Positions 8,282-16,829 of a stretch of 31,319 bases of DNA are shown here, in pieces. The translations under genes were made by a program, and so were the position numbers. The stretch lies in assembly GCA_963933115.1 (NCBI GenBank), contig CAWVSL010000033.1, forward strand, positions 1 to 31,319, read 5' to 3'. How positions within the stretch are numbered: the first letter of the stretch is position 1; each line of letters begins with the position of its first letter. The notes under the pieces are model-generated. The model did not search any database. It was not told where the DNA came from and worked only from the letters and a program-made list of their open reading frames with translations. Source of the stretch: JALJPB01 sp963933115 (GTDB taxonomy: Bacteria > Pseudomonadota > Gammaproteobacteria > Enterobacterales > Alteromonadaceae).

Positions 8282-9427
8282 ATGATAAATAAGAAAAATG
8301 TTGAGTATGAAAAAAAACTCAACGATTTGCGTAATGAAATAGATGATATTGATAGTCAGTTAGTCGAATTATTATCAAAACGTTTAGATATTACCAGTAA
8401 AGTTGGACAATTAAAAAGTCAAGTAGGTATGCCTATTTATGACGCTGAACGTGAGCAATTACTCTTTAGCAAGCGGCGCCAACAAGCTATAGACTCCGGT
8501 ATCTCTGGCGATCTAATTGAAGATGTACTGCGCCGATTAATGCGAGATTCTTACGTTAGTCAAGATGCCAGTGGCTATCAATGTATCAATCCCCATTGTA
8601 ATAAAGTGGTAATTATTGGTGGCAAAGGTCAATTAGGTAGTGTCTTTGTTGATTTATTTCAACGCTCTGAATATCAAGTTGAAGTGCTTGAACGAGAAGA
8701 CTGGCCAAATAGCGATAATATTTTGGCTAATACCAGCTTAGTGATCGTTGCTGTGCCGATTAGTTTAACATCTAAGGTTATTGGCAAACTTAAAGCGTTA
8801 CCAAAAGATTGTATCTTGGCAGATGTCACCAGTATTAAAGAGTCACCACTCAATGAAATGATGAAAATTCATCAGGGTCCGGTTGTTGGTTTACATCCGA
8901 TGTTTGGCCCTGATGTTACGGGGTTAATAAAACAAACAATTATTGCCTGCGATGGCCGTTTTCCTGATAAGTATAATTGGCTATTACAACAGTTTAAAGT
9001 GTGGGGAGCGAAAGTTTATCCTGTAACCGCTCATGAGCATGATAACGCTATGGCAATGGTACAAGTGATGCGTCATTTCTCCACAATCACTTATGGTTAT
9101 CATTTAATGGCTGAGGGTGCTGATATTTCTCAACTTGTTGATATGAGTTCACCAATTTACCGTTTGGAACTTATTATGGTTGGCCGACTATTTGCTCAAG
9201 ACCCTATTCTTTATTCTGATATCATTTTTTCTAATGCGGATAATGTCGCCATGATGAAAAGATTTGCTTACCGGTTTTTAGAATTATTAGCAGATGTTGA
9301 ACGTGGAGATAAAGAAGCTTTTGTTAGTATGTTCAACCGTGTTTCTCATTGGTTCGGTGATTATGCTGATATTTTCTTAGCCGAAAGCAAAGGTATGCTA
9401 TTAAAAGCTAACGAGTTAAAAAAATAA
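8282..9427 (+). CDS. tyrA: Bifunctional chorismate mutase / prephenate dehydrogenase (T-protein)
   Basis: A 381-residue fusion enzyme of tyrosine synthesis. The N-terminal AroQ-type chorismate mutase domain (about residues 12-95) shows the helix pattern R-x-x-I-D-x-I-D-x-x-L-V-x-L-L-x-x-R. The dehydrogenase domain follows, with the NAD-binding loop G-G-K-G-Q-L-G at 113-119 and H-P-M-F-G-P-D at about 205-211. It converts chorismate to prephenate and then to 4-hydroxyphenylpyruvate. The length agrees with E. coli TyrA (373). The start is ATG behind a purine-rich GAGAG. It is downstream of aroF, as in the classical tyrosine operon. Confidence 0.95.
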   Translation: MINKKNVEYEKKLNDLRNEIDDIDSQLVELLSKRLDITSKVGQLKSQVGMPIYDAEREQLLFSKRRQQAIDSGISGDLIEDVLRRLMRDSYVSQDASGYQCINPHCNKVVIIGGKGQLGSVFVDLFQRSEYQVEVLEREDWPNSDNILANTSLVIVAVPISLTSKVIGKLKALPKDCILADVTSIKESPLNEMMKIHQGPVVGLHPMFGPDVTGLIKQTIIACDGRFPDKYNWLLQQFKVWGAKVYPVTAHEHDNAMAMVQVMRHFSTITYGYHLMAEGADISQLVDMSSPIYRLELIMVGRLFAQDPILYSDIIFSNADNVAMMKRFAYRFLELLADVERGDKEAFVSMFNRVSHWFGDYADIFLAESKGMLLKANELKK

Positions 9428-9570
9428 TATCCATTTATTGGCTATTATTTGAGTTGATGTGTTGAAATATTTATTGTTAATAACCCACTTTTTACTGTTC
9501 TTCTGATAAAAAGATACAAGTTAACGTAAATAGTTTATTAAAGTAATTTTATACTCTGGAGGACTTAGAG

Positions 9571-10059
9571 TTGAATAAATATTGTTTAGTGATTATCTTT
9601 TTACTTGCATCACCACTTTTTGTCAGTTGTGCTCATTCCAATGGATCAGTTGATTATGCGTTAGGTGAAGTTAACCAAAAAGAACTGTTAATAAAGTATG
9701 ATAATTTTTCTAAAAGTTATCAAGGTTTTACTATAGAAGCAGAGCAAGAAAAGCAGGTTGAACAGTGGCCATCAAATTTAAAGATTGATGTCTACTTTGC
9801 TACTTGGTGTCATGATAGTGAGCGCGAAGTACCTCGTTTGTTAAAGGCTTTACAAAAGAACAATCAAATAAAAGTGATGTTACTTGCATTAGACTATCAG
9901 AAATCTGAACCAAACGGCCGTGCCAAGGAAGCCAATATTAAATATACGCCAACCTTTATTATTTCTTTAGCAGAAAAAGAAATTGGGCGCATTATTGAAC
10001 GACCTAAAGAGAGTTTGGTGGGTGATATTTCAGACATGCTTAAAAAAAGTAAAGTGTAG
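9571..10059 (+). CDS. Thioredoxin-fold lipoprotein with a CxxS site
   Basis: A 162-residue small exported protein. An N-terminal hydrophobic stretch (about 5-19) ends in F-V-S-C, giving a probable lipobox with Cys20. Residues about 70-155 look like a thioredoxin fold, with Y-F-A-T-W-C-H-D-S and a later T-P-T cis-proline motif (about 129-131). The active-site position reads C80-H-D-S83, so the resolving cysteine is replaced by serine. Such monothiol sites usually lose disulfide reductase activity but can trap mixed disulfides. The start is TTG at 9571 with GGAGGA (9557-9562) 8 nt upstream. It is 143 bp after tyrA and probably separate from it. The fold is a good match; the cellular role is unknown. 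Confidence 0.75.
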   Translation: MNKYCLVIIFLLASPLFVSCAHSNGSVDYALGEVNQKELLIKYDNFSKSYQGFTIEAEQEKQVEQWPSNLKIDVYFATWCHDSEREVPRLLKALQKNNQIKVMLLALDYQKSEPNGRAKEANIKYTPTFIISLAEKEIGRIIERPKESLVGDISDMLKKSKV

Positions 10060-10429
10060 TACAGAGTAACGTTAAAAAGTCCCTTCCAATCGTGTCTATG
10101 TTTTCAATTTCATAAGCTTTATCTAATAGATTTTTATTGTATCGAAAATTTATAATAAATAAATCACACATTTATTATCACCAATGATATTGAGTCGGCT
10201 CCTGTTACAAACATTATTCCGATGCTCCTTTTAAGAATAGCTTAAACCTTTTGGGTTTTATGATTACCTGAGGCTTATTCATTAGATAGTAAACTGGCCT
10301 GATTTGTCGGTCACAACAGAGAATGACTATTGATATGATTAACAAATAAAATTTACCAATCATTAGCTAAAAAATCTGCTACAATCCGCGACCTAAAATT
10401 TTATTTGTATATTTAACGTTGGTGATGTA
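10060..10429 (+). promoter_or_regulatory. rhlE upstream region
   Basis: 370 bp without a supportable gene. The only features I see are a short AAACC/GGTTT hairpin at 10244-10258 of doubtful meaning and the extended -10 promoter element described separately at 10377-10385. Confidence 0.4.
10377..10385 (+). promoter_or_regulatory. Extended -10 promoter of the rhlE-like gene
   Basis: TGCTACAAT fits the TGn-TATAAT extended -10 consensus with one change in the hexamer. There is no good -35, as is usual for extended -10 promoters. A start about 7 bp downstream would leave a leader of roughly 38 nt. Confidence 0.5.
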
Positions 10430-11752
10430 ATGAGTGTTGATTCAATGGGGTTCTCTGAAGGGCTACTAAAAGCTGTTAAAGCGTGTGGTTACCAAACTGT
10501 CACTCCAATTCAGCAAAGAGCGATTCCTGTGATCCGTTCTGGTACCGATTTGCTTGCTAGTGCTCAAACGGGAACAGGGAAAACTGCAGCTTTTGCTTTG
10601 CCTCTTATCGATTTGTTGGCTAAAGCAGTGGACAATGAAAATGTTTCCTCGCAACGTACTATTCGAGCGCTTATATTAACACCAACAAGAGAATTAGCTG
10701 CACAGGTTGCTAAAAATATTAGTGATTATAGTCAATTCTTACCATTGACGTCAGGTGTGGTTTTTGGTGGTGGCAAAATGCCATCTCAGACAAAAATGTT
10801 AAAAGAAGGTGTTGATATTTTAGTAGCAACTCCTGGACGTTTACTTGAACATTTAACGTTAAGAAATGTTGATTTATCACATGTTAAACATGTTGTTTTA
10901 GATGAAGCTGATCGCATGTTAGATATGGGCTTTTTAACTGATATTGAGCGTTTATTTGCTGTGATTAAACAACGTCATCAAACGATGATGTTTTCAGCGA
11001 CTTTTTCTCATAAAGTTAAAACATTGGCGAATCAAATATTAGTTACACCTAAAACGATTGAGGTAGCTCGTCAAAATTCAACCTCAGGTAAAGTAAAACA
11101 ATCGGTATACTGGGTATCTGAGATTCGCAAACGTGAATTATTATCTGAAATTATTGGTGTGAACAACTGGCAACAGGTTCTTGTGTTTGCTGGAACTAAA
11201 GAAAGTGCCAATATACTCGCAAAAGAATTAAAACTCGACGGTATTAAAACCGCACTTTGTCATGGTGATAAATCTCAAGGGGCACGTAATCAGTCACTTG
11301 AAAAATTCAAGGATGGTAGTGTTCGCGTTCTAGTCGCTACCGATGTTGCTGCTCGTGGTTTAGATATTGAAGACTTACCCTACGTTGTTAATTTTCATTT
11401 ACCCTATTTAGCAGAAGACTATATCCATCGCATTGGTCGTACAGGTAGAGCTGGAAAAACAGGTACGGCTATATCGTTGGTAAGCCCTAAGGATGAACAG
11501 TTTTTAGAAAATATTGAGCAACTCATTGAACGTAAATTTGAGCGAATTATTGCCCCAGGTTATGAACTTGACCGAGCATTGCCTTTACAATATAAAGATG
11601 AAGTCGAAAAACCCTTAAAGAAAAGTCGTTACCGCGCAACTCAAGAAAAGAATCAATTGTTGGCAAAGAAAGGCTCTGAGAGTGCAGGTTTAAGAAAGAA
11701 AAAGCCAGAAAACACAACCAAATATAATTCCAAAATTAAGAAAAAACGTTAA
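10430..11752 (+). CDS. rhlE: DEAD-box ATP-dependent RNA helicase, RhlE-like
   Basis: A 440-residue RNA helicase. Motifs occur in order: Q motif with P-I-Q-Q at about 25-28, motif I A-Q-T-G-T-G-K-T at 45-52, P-T-R-E-L-A (Ia), T-P-G-R (Ib), D-E-A-D at 158-161 (II), S-A-T at 189-191 (III), and H-R-I-G-R-T-G-R at 333-340 (VI). The tail after about 385 is Lys/Arg-rich and disordered-looking, as in RhlE-type proteins that act on ribosome assembly and RNA decay. ATG follows GGTGAT. RhlE rather than SrmB or DbpA is suggested by overall motif wording and length; subfamily confidence is moderate. Many such helicases are cold-induced in psychrophiles, which would fit the suggested host but is not shown here. 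Confidence 0.9.
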   Translation: MSVDSMGFSEGLLKAVKACGYQTVTPIQQRAIPVIRSGTDLLASAQTGTGKTAAFALPLIDLLAKAVDNENVSSQRTIRALILTPTRELAAQVAKNISDYSQFLPLTSGVVFGGGKMPSQTKMLKEGVDILVATPGRLLEHLTLRNVDLSHVKHVVLDEADRMLDMGFLTDIERLFAVIKQRHQTMMFSATFSHKVKTLANQILVTPKTIEVARQNSTSGKVKQSVYWVSEIRKRELLSEIIGVNNWQQVLVFAGTKESANILAKELKLDGIKTALCHGDKSQGARNQSLEKFKDGSVRVLVATDVAARGLDIEDLPYVVNFHLPYLAEDYIHRIGRTGRAGKTGTAISLVSPKDEQFLENIEQLIERKFERIIAPGYELDRALPLQYKDEVEKPLKKSRYRATQEKNQLLAKKGSESAGLRKKKPENTTKYNSKIKKKR

Positions 11753-11782
11753 ATTTTCTTAATTTATTAAGTCTATTCATAA

Positions 11783-12457
11783 ATGACATATCCTAACAAT
11801 GAGGTAAGTGCTATCGAAATCCCTTTTGAGCACAGACATCATTGTTGGTTTTGTGGTGAACCCTCCCAACTTAACTTTTGTTTCCCGAAAAATTATGAGG
11901 ATAACTTTTCTGAAGACCAAGAGCTTATATTAAATAGTCGTCATCCTAGGTTAAATATCCCAGCTTGTGCAGAATGTTACCGATTAGCAAATCAGGTTAA
12001 AGCTGACTCTATTTGGGCAGTTAATGAGGGGGTAAAACGTCGTTTGTTAAATTTATACCGAAAAGATTTAGCCATAGGTATTAATTGGACCGAAGAAGAA
12101 CTCAAAAATAGTGAATTCGAGGGGGGGTGTTTCTCTGGCTTTCAAAAAAGTGCATGGTTTATGTATGAAGTAGCGAAAGCAAGAGTGAGTTTTAATGGCT
12201 GGCCCATTGAACATAAGGGGGTCGATCTTGATCTCGATATAGATGGGCAAACTTTTGTCTTTGATGGTGTGACTTACCCTAGCCTGGAAGATGCAGTGAA
12301 TCACTATTGTCAGGTATTTTCTCTAAACAAACCCTTTTTTCAAACAGCATTAAACAAAGTAGGTGTTGAACGTTTTGCTAATGTAATTAGATTTTGTCGC
12401 TTGTTAGTTGGCTCAACATCTACTGAGCAAAAAGAAAGTTTAAAAGAGTTTATCTAA
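11783..12457 (+). CDS. Conserved-looking protein of unknown function with a four-cysteine zinc-knuckle pattern
   Basis: A 224-residue cytoplasmic protein that I do not recognise. Near the N-terminus Cys21-W-F-Cys24 and Cys62-A-E-Cys65 form two CxxC knuckles about 37 residues apart, with His19 and His20 just before the first. This resembles the zinc-binding half of treble-clef or HNH-like proteins, but no HNH catalytic triad is seen. The rest is mixed helix and strand, with an acidic segment L-D-L-D-I-D-G at about 148-154. There is no signal peptide or membrane helix. It starts 30 bp after the helicase gene with no clear Shine-Dalgarno, so it may be translated at low level or coupled to rhlE. 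A nucleic-acid-related role is only a guess from context. Confidence 0.7.
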   Translation: MTYPNNEVSAIEIPFEHRHHCWFCGEPSQLNFCFPKNYEDNFSEDQELILNSRHPRLNIPACAECYRLANQVKADSIWAVNEGVKRRLLNLYRKDLAIGINWTEEELKNSEFEGGCFSGFQKSAWFMYEVAKARVSFNGWPIEHKGVDLDLDIDGQTFVFDGVTYPSLEDAVNHYCQVFSLNKPFFQTALNKVGVERFANVIRFCRLLVGSTSTEQKESLKEFI

Positions 12458-12808
12458 GTATTTACCTTCGTTGATTATCAATAATACCGAGGTTAATTTT
12501 GACATGAGGCTTCTTTTTTCTAGTAGCTCAAAGTAACTATCAATTAGGTAAGCCAAACTTTAAGTTTGAAAACTGTTTTTTTGAATTTAGATGTTGTTCC
12601 ATTTATTATCAATACTCTAAGTCATTATAATCTTCACCCATGGTATGGTTTTGATCCAACATAAATATAAATCAGTGATTATTACTAGTTAAAATTGTGT
12701 AGAATAGTTTTTATTATGAATGATGACAGCTTTTTGTAACCCCATTTTAATCACAACGTTTATTCATGGGTTATTGATATTTATCTTATTGAACTATAAG
12801 GGGGTTTT
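12458..12808 (+). promoter_or_regulatory. Antiporter upstream region
   Basis: 351 bp without a gene. It contains a 15-bp palindrome (CAAACTTTAAGTTTG, 12554-12568) followed by a T-rich stretch, and a hairpin close to the start codon (12737-12773). No confident -35/-10 pair was found. Confidence 0.4.
12737..12773 (+). repeat. Hairpin in the antiporter leader
   Basis: TAACCCCAT (12737-12745) can pair with ATGGGTTA (12766-12773), leaving one bulged C and a 20-nt loop. It ends 35 nt before the GTG start, so it would lie in the 5' leader. Confidence 0.35.
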
Positions 12809-14779
12809 GTGACTGGACATTTAGAGATTTTAGCTATTTTAACTAGCGCTGTTTTAATTGTTTGGATCTTCAGACGCTTAAAACTACCTGCCATTCTTGC
12901 TTATTTAATTGCTGGTATGCTTGTCGGTGAGCATGGACTTAATTGGGCGCAAGACCAAGTTAATTATGACCATTTTGCTGAACTTGGCATTGTCTTTTTG
13001 CTGTTCACGTTAGGATTAGAATTTTCATTACCTAAATTAATGGCTATGCGGCACTTGGTTTTAAGTGTGGGTAGCTTACAAGTTGGTATTTCTTTAGTCA
13101 TTTTTATTCTTATTGCCATGCTATTAGGTCAAAGCTTTAGCGGTGCTTTTGTTATTGGCGGTATTTTAGCACTTTCATCAACAGCCATTGTTGTTAAGCA
13201 ACTCAGCGAGTCTGGCGCGATGAAGCGTAAATCAGGTCAACTTTCTGTCGCTGTATTACTTTTTCAAGATGTCGCCGTTGTCCCCTTCTTAATTATCATT
13301 CCTATGTTAGCGTCTACCGGCGATAGTTCAATGGTATTAGCGTTAATCACGGCACTCATTAAAGGTATTTTTGTTGTCGGTTTGTTATTGTTAACGGGTA
13401 AGTGGTTATTACCTCGTCTATTCAATGTTATCGCCCAAGTAAGAACTGATGAGCTCTTCGTCTTAACTACGCTATTGGTCACTTTAGTTGCGTCTGCGCT
13501 AACTCAATGGTTTGGTTTATCAATGGCATTAGGGGCTTTTCTTGCCGGTATGATGTTAGGAGAGAGTCAGTATAAACATCAATTAGAAGCCGATATTAGG
13601 CCTTATAGAGATATTTTACTGGGTTTGTTCTTTATCACTGTCGGTATGAAATTAGATATTGCTATTTTATTGTCATCGCCGCTAACCATTCTTCTCATAA
13701 TGTTTTCTTTTATGATAATTAAAATCATTGTGATTAAAACATTAGCTGTTAGAGCCGGAGAAGCCTCGAAAGATGCTTGGGCTGCTGGTTTTATGCTTGC
13801 TCAAATGGGTGAGTTTGGTTTTGTATTAATTGCTTTGGCAGGGCAGGTTGAATTATTGCCACTTGATGTTGCTGCTATTTTATTAGGGGCAGGTGTTATC
13901 AGTATGGGAATTACTCCATATATGGTTAATAATGCAAGACATTGGGGTGTGTGGTTAAGTAATGATAAGCAAGTTGATACGGAGACTTTGCAACAATTAC
14001 CAGATAATCAAAACCTTAAAGATCACGTGATCATTTGCGGTTTTGGCCGTGTAGGTCAGACCGTTAGTCGTTTTTTAAAACAAGAATCAATAGACTTTGT
14101 TGCCATCGATATTGACCCGTTAAGAACTTCAAAAGCCCGTGATGCGGGAGAAAATATTTTATTTGGCTCTTCACGACAAGCTGAACTGCTTCAAGCAGCC
14201 CATTTATCGTCAGCAAAATTAGTTGTTATTGCTTTTGGTGAAGATAGACAATCCATTGAAGTTATAAAAAAAGTGAGATCTTTATCTGCGGATGTCCCTA
14301 TTTTAGTAAGAACGAGAAATGATGATCAACTAGACTCTTTACAAGAAGCGGGTGCTAATCAAGTTGTCCCAGAAAGCCTAGAAGGCAGCTTAATGTTAGT
14401 TTCTCAAGTATTGTCTTTATCAGGTATTCCTATTTCTAGAATTATTCGCCGAGTACAAAAAGAACGTAAAGATCATTACAGCCATTTACATGGTTTTTTT
14501 CAAGGAGAACAGACAGATATGGGTGCTGAAGCTATTGACCGCATTGAATTTGCTCATGCGATATTGTTAACTGATGATGCCTATGTCATCGGACACTCAA
14601 TAAGCTCTCTAAACTTATCTCGTCGTGGTGTGAGTATCATAGCATTAAGAAGAAATAATCAAGAAATTGAGCAACCTGATGAAAGTACCACTTTACTGCC
14701 ACAAGACACTTTAATCTTACGTGGAAAACCGAGAAAAGTAGAGCATACCGAGCGTTATCTTCACAAAGGCCAAAATTAA
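12809..14779 (+). CDS. CPA2-family monovalent cation:proton antiporter, KefB/KefC-like
   Basis: A 656-residue inner-membrane transporter. About 12 hydrophobic helices fill residues 5-385. The loop H-Q-L-E-A-D-I-R-P at about 256-264 followed by L-G-L-F-F-I-T-V-G-M is the CPA2 signature also found in KefC. A cytoplasmic RCK_N (TrkA-N) domain begins at His406, with the nucleotide loop G-F-G-R-V-G at 411-416. A TrkA-C domain occupies about 570-645. Proteins of this build exchange potassium or sodium for protons, and Kef proteins are gated by glutathione adducts. The start is GTG with AAGGGGG (12798-12804) just upstream. No kefF/kefG-type ancillary subunit is adjacent, so I stop short of naming it kefB. 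The stop lies 7 bp from the convergent patatin gene. Confidence 0.9.
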   Translation: MTGHLEILAILTSAVLIVWIFRRLKLPAILAYLIAGMLVGEHGLNWAQDQVNYDHFAELGIVFLLFTLGLEFSLPKLMAMRHLVLSVGSLQVGISLVIFILIAMLLGQSFSGAFVIGGILALSSTAIVVKQLSESGAMKRKSGQLSVAVLLFQDVAVVPFLIIIPMLASTGDSSMVLALITALIKGIFVVGLLLLTGKWLLPRLFNVIAQVRTDELFVLTTLLVTLVASALTQWFGLSMALGAFLAGMMLGESQYKHQLEADIRPYRDILLGLFFITVGMKLDIAILLSSPLTILLIMFSFMIIKIIVIKTLAVRAGEASKDAWAAGFMLAQMGEFGFVLIALAGQVELLPLDVAAILLGAGVISMGITPYMVNNARHWGVWLSNDKQVDTETLQQLPDNQNLKDHVIICGFGRVGQTVSRFLKQESIDFVAIDIDPLRTSKARDAGENILFGSSRQAELLQAAHLSSAKLVVIAFGEDRQSIEVIKKVRSLSADVPILVRTRNDDQLDSLQEAGANQVVPESLEGSLMLVSQVLSLSGIPISRIIRRVQKERKDHYSHLHGFFQGEQTDMGAEAIDRIEFAHAILLTDDAYVIGHSISSLNLSRRGVSIIALRRNNQEIEQPDESTTLLPQDTLILRGKPRKVEHTERYLHKGQN

Positions 14780-14786
14780 GCAGTAA

Positions 14787-15938
14787 TCATAAAGATAAAA
14801 ATTCTCTAATTTGTGCTTCTTTGATCATAGCATCTTCAAAGCCTAATTTTATCAACCTATTACAATAGTTTTTTTCAAATAATAAGTAGCTGCCAATACT
14901 TGACTCTGGGTCATTGGTTATACCCACACTCCTCAATAATAGCCTTACAGATATTGATAGTTCATTGTAATGTTCGCAAGCCATTGCATTAAAGTCATGG
15001 CTTGGGTTAAGTACTAGGCTATCAATATGCTGAAGTCCCTCAATGTTTTTTTTATTTTCTTTAGGTATTAATGACAAGGTTTTATTAATTCTATCCATTC
15101 GCTCAATATCACTTTTAAGAGTGTCAGAAAAGATAGTATCGAGTAAATGGCCGGCAATTGTTGCTGTATTGGGTGGATGAGGATTATTTTCATTAGCATG
15201 CACTGGCTCTTTAGGTTGTTCAACGCCAATAACCAGTATACGTTTGGCTCCTAAGTGTATAGCAGGGCTTAAGGGAGACAATTGATGTACCGAGCCATCA
15301 CCAAAATGTTGGTTCCTAATTTTTATTGAAGGAAACACCAGAGGTATCGCCGCAGAGGCCATTAAGTGCTCGCTATTAATTTGGCAAGGCTCACCATGGC
15401 GCTTCGCCCTGAACCAAGGTTTTATTCCAGGCTCTGATTGAAAGAAACTGATTGAGTTACCCGTAGAGTAATTTGAAGCTGTAATTGATAAGGCGGATAA
15501 ATAGCCGTTAGAGATATTATTGTCTATACGATCAAAATTGATCACTTGATTGAGTAAATCTCTTAACGGCTCAGTGTTTAGTAAACTTCGAGCCGACTTA
15601 TTGGCGTAATCTGCTTGGAAGCTACCTAATATACCTCGACTGATATGACCCAAAACTCTGATCGGATCACTATGATAAATATTGTGAGTATGTAAAGATT
15701 TCCACATCCATTCTAATTTTTTAACGCCAAGATGAAAACATGAGGCATAACACGAAAGTGCAGTGGCATTAATTGCACCAGCAGATGTGCCGCAGATAAT
15801 TGGAAAAGGAATACCGTGATTACGGGGAATAAATTTAGTAATAGCTGATAATACACCAACTTGATAAGCGGCATGAGCACCACCACCAGAAAGTACCAGT
15901 GCGTTTTTATTGCCTTTATAATTTCTTTTAATTGCCAT
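14787..15938 (-). CDS. Patatin-like phospholipase
   Basis: A 383-residue serine acyl hydrolase of the patatin family. The oxyanion loop S-G-G-G-A-H at 17-22, the nucleophile elbow G-T-S-A-G with Ser52, and F-G-D-G with Asp214 make the complete Ser-Asp dyad. In most relatives the last motif is D-G-G/A. There is no signal peptide, so it is probably cytoplasmic or membrane-associated, acting on phospholipid or lysophospholipid. ATG is preceded by AAGGAAA. It lies downstream of scoB on the same strand but behind the terminator at 16036-16062, so it is probably a separate unit. Its stop nearly abuts the antiporter stop. Confidence 0.88.
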   Translation of the reverse strand: MAIKRNYKGNKNALVLSGGGAHAAYQVGVLSAITKFIPRNHGIPFPIICGTSAGAINATALSCYASCFHLGVKKLEWMWKSLHTHNIYHSDPIRVLGHISRGILGSFQADYANKSARSLLNTEPLRDLLNQVINFDRIDNNISNGYLSALSITASNYSTGNSISFFQSEPGIKPWFRAKRHGEPCQINSEHLMASAAIPLVFPSIKIRNQHFGDGSVHQLSPLSPAIHLGAKRILVIGVEQPKEPVHANENNPHPPNTATIAGHLLDTIFSDTLKSDIERMDRINKTLSLIPKENKKNIEGLQHIDSLVLNPSHDFNAMACEHYNELSISVRLLLRSVGITNDPESSIGSYLLFEKNYCNRLIKLGFEDAMIKEAQIREFLSL

Positions 15939-16035
15939 ACGGAAAAATTTCCTTATCAGATATTTAGTGTATGAACTTTTTTTGATGCTGACTAGTCATT
16001 AATTGAATTAACTTTCTATTTTTATTAGTTTTAAT

Positions 16036-16062
16036 AAAAAAAAGCCAGCAAAGCTGACTTTT
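16036..16062 (-). terminator. Rho-independent terminator ending the liu-sco operon
   Basis: Read on the minus strand, AAAAGTCAGC pairs with GCTGGCTTTT (one U-G pair) around a 3-nt loop, ending in a run of eight T. It lies about 100 bp beyond the scoB stop and before the patatin gene. Confidence 0.85.
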
Positions 16063-16163
16063 AAATGGTCTATTAATATGTACCATCTTTTCATAGGCCA
16101 TATTTACACTTTTCTTTGCTGCAATGGTCAATAAATTAAGCGAGATACTTATTAAGTACCTTA

Positions 16164-16820
16164 CTAGAAGAGCATTTCAGGTACATCTTTTGGTACTATA
16201 AGTTCACCTTGGGTAAGTTTAATGATTTCCTCAACAGAGACGCCTGGTGCACGTTCAAGTAAATAAAATTTACCTTCTTTAATCTCAATAAAAGCTAAAT
16301 CTGTTAGTACCCTTTTTATACAGCCTTTTCCTGTTAGAGGAAGTGAGCACTGGTTTAGTAATTTAGATACGCCATGCTTGGATGCATGCGTCATGGTAAC
16401 AATAATATTATCAGCACCAGCGACTAAATCCATGGCTCCGCCCATACCTTTAATTAGCTTGCCTGGGATCATGTATGAAGCGATATTACCATTGGTGTCT
16501 ACTTCAAAGGCGCCTAAAACCGTTAAATCTACATGTCCCCCTCGGATCATTGCGAATGACTCTGCGGAATCAAATATTGAAGCACCTGTCGCCATTGTTA
16601 CTGTTTGTTTACCCGCGTTAATTAAATCAGCATCAATCTCGTCTTCTGTTGGGAATTGTCCCATACCTAATAAGCCATTCTCAGATTGAAGCATTACCTC
16701 AATATCATCGGGTACGTAATTGGCCACTAATGTTGGAATACCAATACCTAAGTTGACATAAAATCCGTCTTGAAGTTCTTGAGCAACGCGTTGTGCAATT
16801 TGTTCACGTGTTAAAGCCAT
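16164..16820 (-). CDS. scoB: 3-oxoacid (acetoacetate) CoA-transferase subunit B
   Basis: A 218-residue beta subunit of a family I CoA-transferase. The N-L-G-I-G-I-P motif lies at 23-29, and Glu47 in S-E-N-G is the residue that forms the glutamyl-CoA thioester. With ScoA it transfers CoA from succinyl-CoA to acetoacetate, giving acetoacetyl-CoA. It starts 9 bp after scoA, and its AGGAGA ribosome site overlaps the scoA stop, indicating translational coupling. As the last gene of the liu operon it consumes the acetoacetate released by HMG-CoA lyase. Donor specificity (succinyl-CoA versus another acyl-CoA) cannot be read from the sequence. Confidence 0.93.
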   Translation of the reverse strand: MALTREQIAQRVAQELQDGFYVNLGIGIPTLVANYVPDDIEVMLQSENGLLGMGQFPTEDEIDADLINAGKQTVTMATGASIFDSAESFAMIRGGHVDLTVLGAFEVDTNGNIASYMIPGKLIKGMGGAMDLVAGADNIIVTMTHASKHGVSKLLNQCSLPLTGKGCIKRVLTDLAFIEIKEGKFYLLERAPGVSVEEIIKLTQGELIVPKDVPEMLF

Positions 16821-16829
16821 TATCGTCTC

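Noticed and set aside
10244..10258. Short AAACC/GGTTT hairpin as terminator of the thioredoxin-like gene
   Set aside because: Only five base pairs, no T tract, and almost 190 bp after the stop codon.
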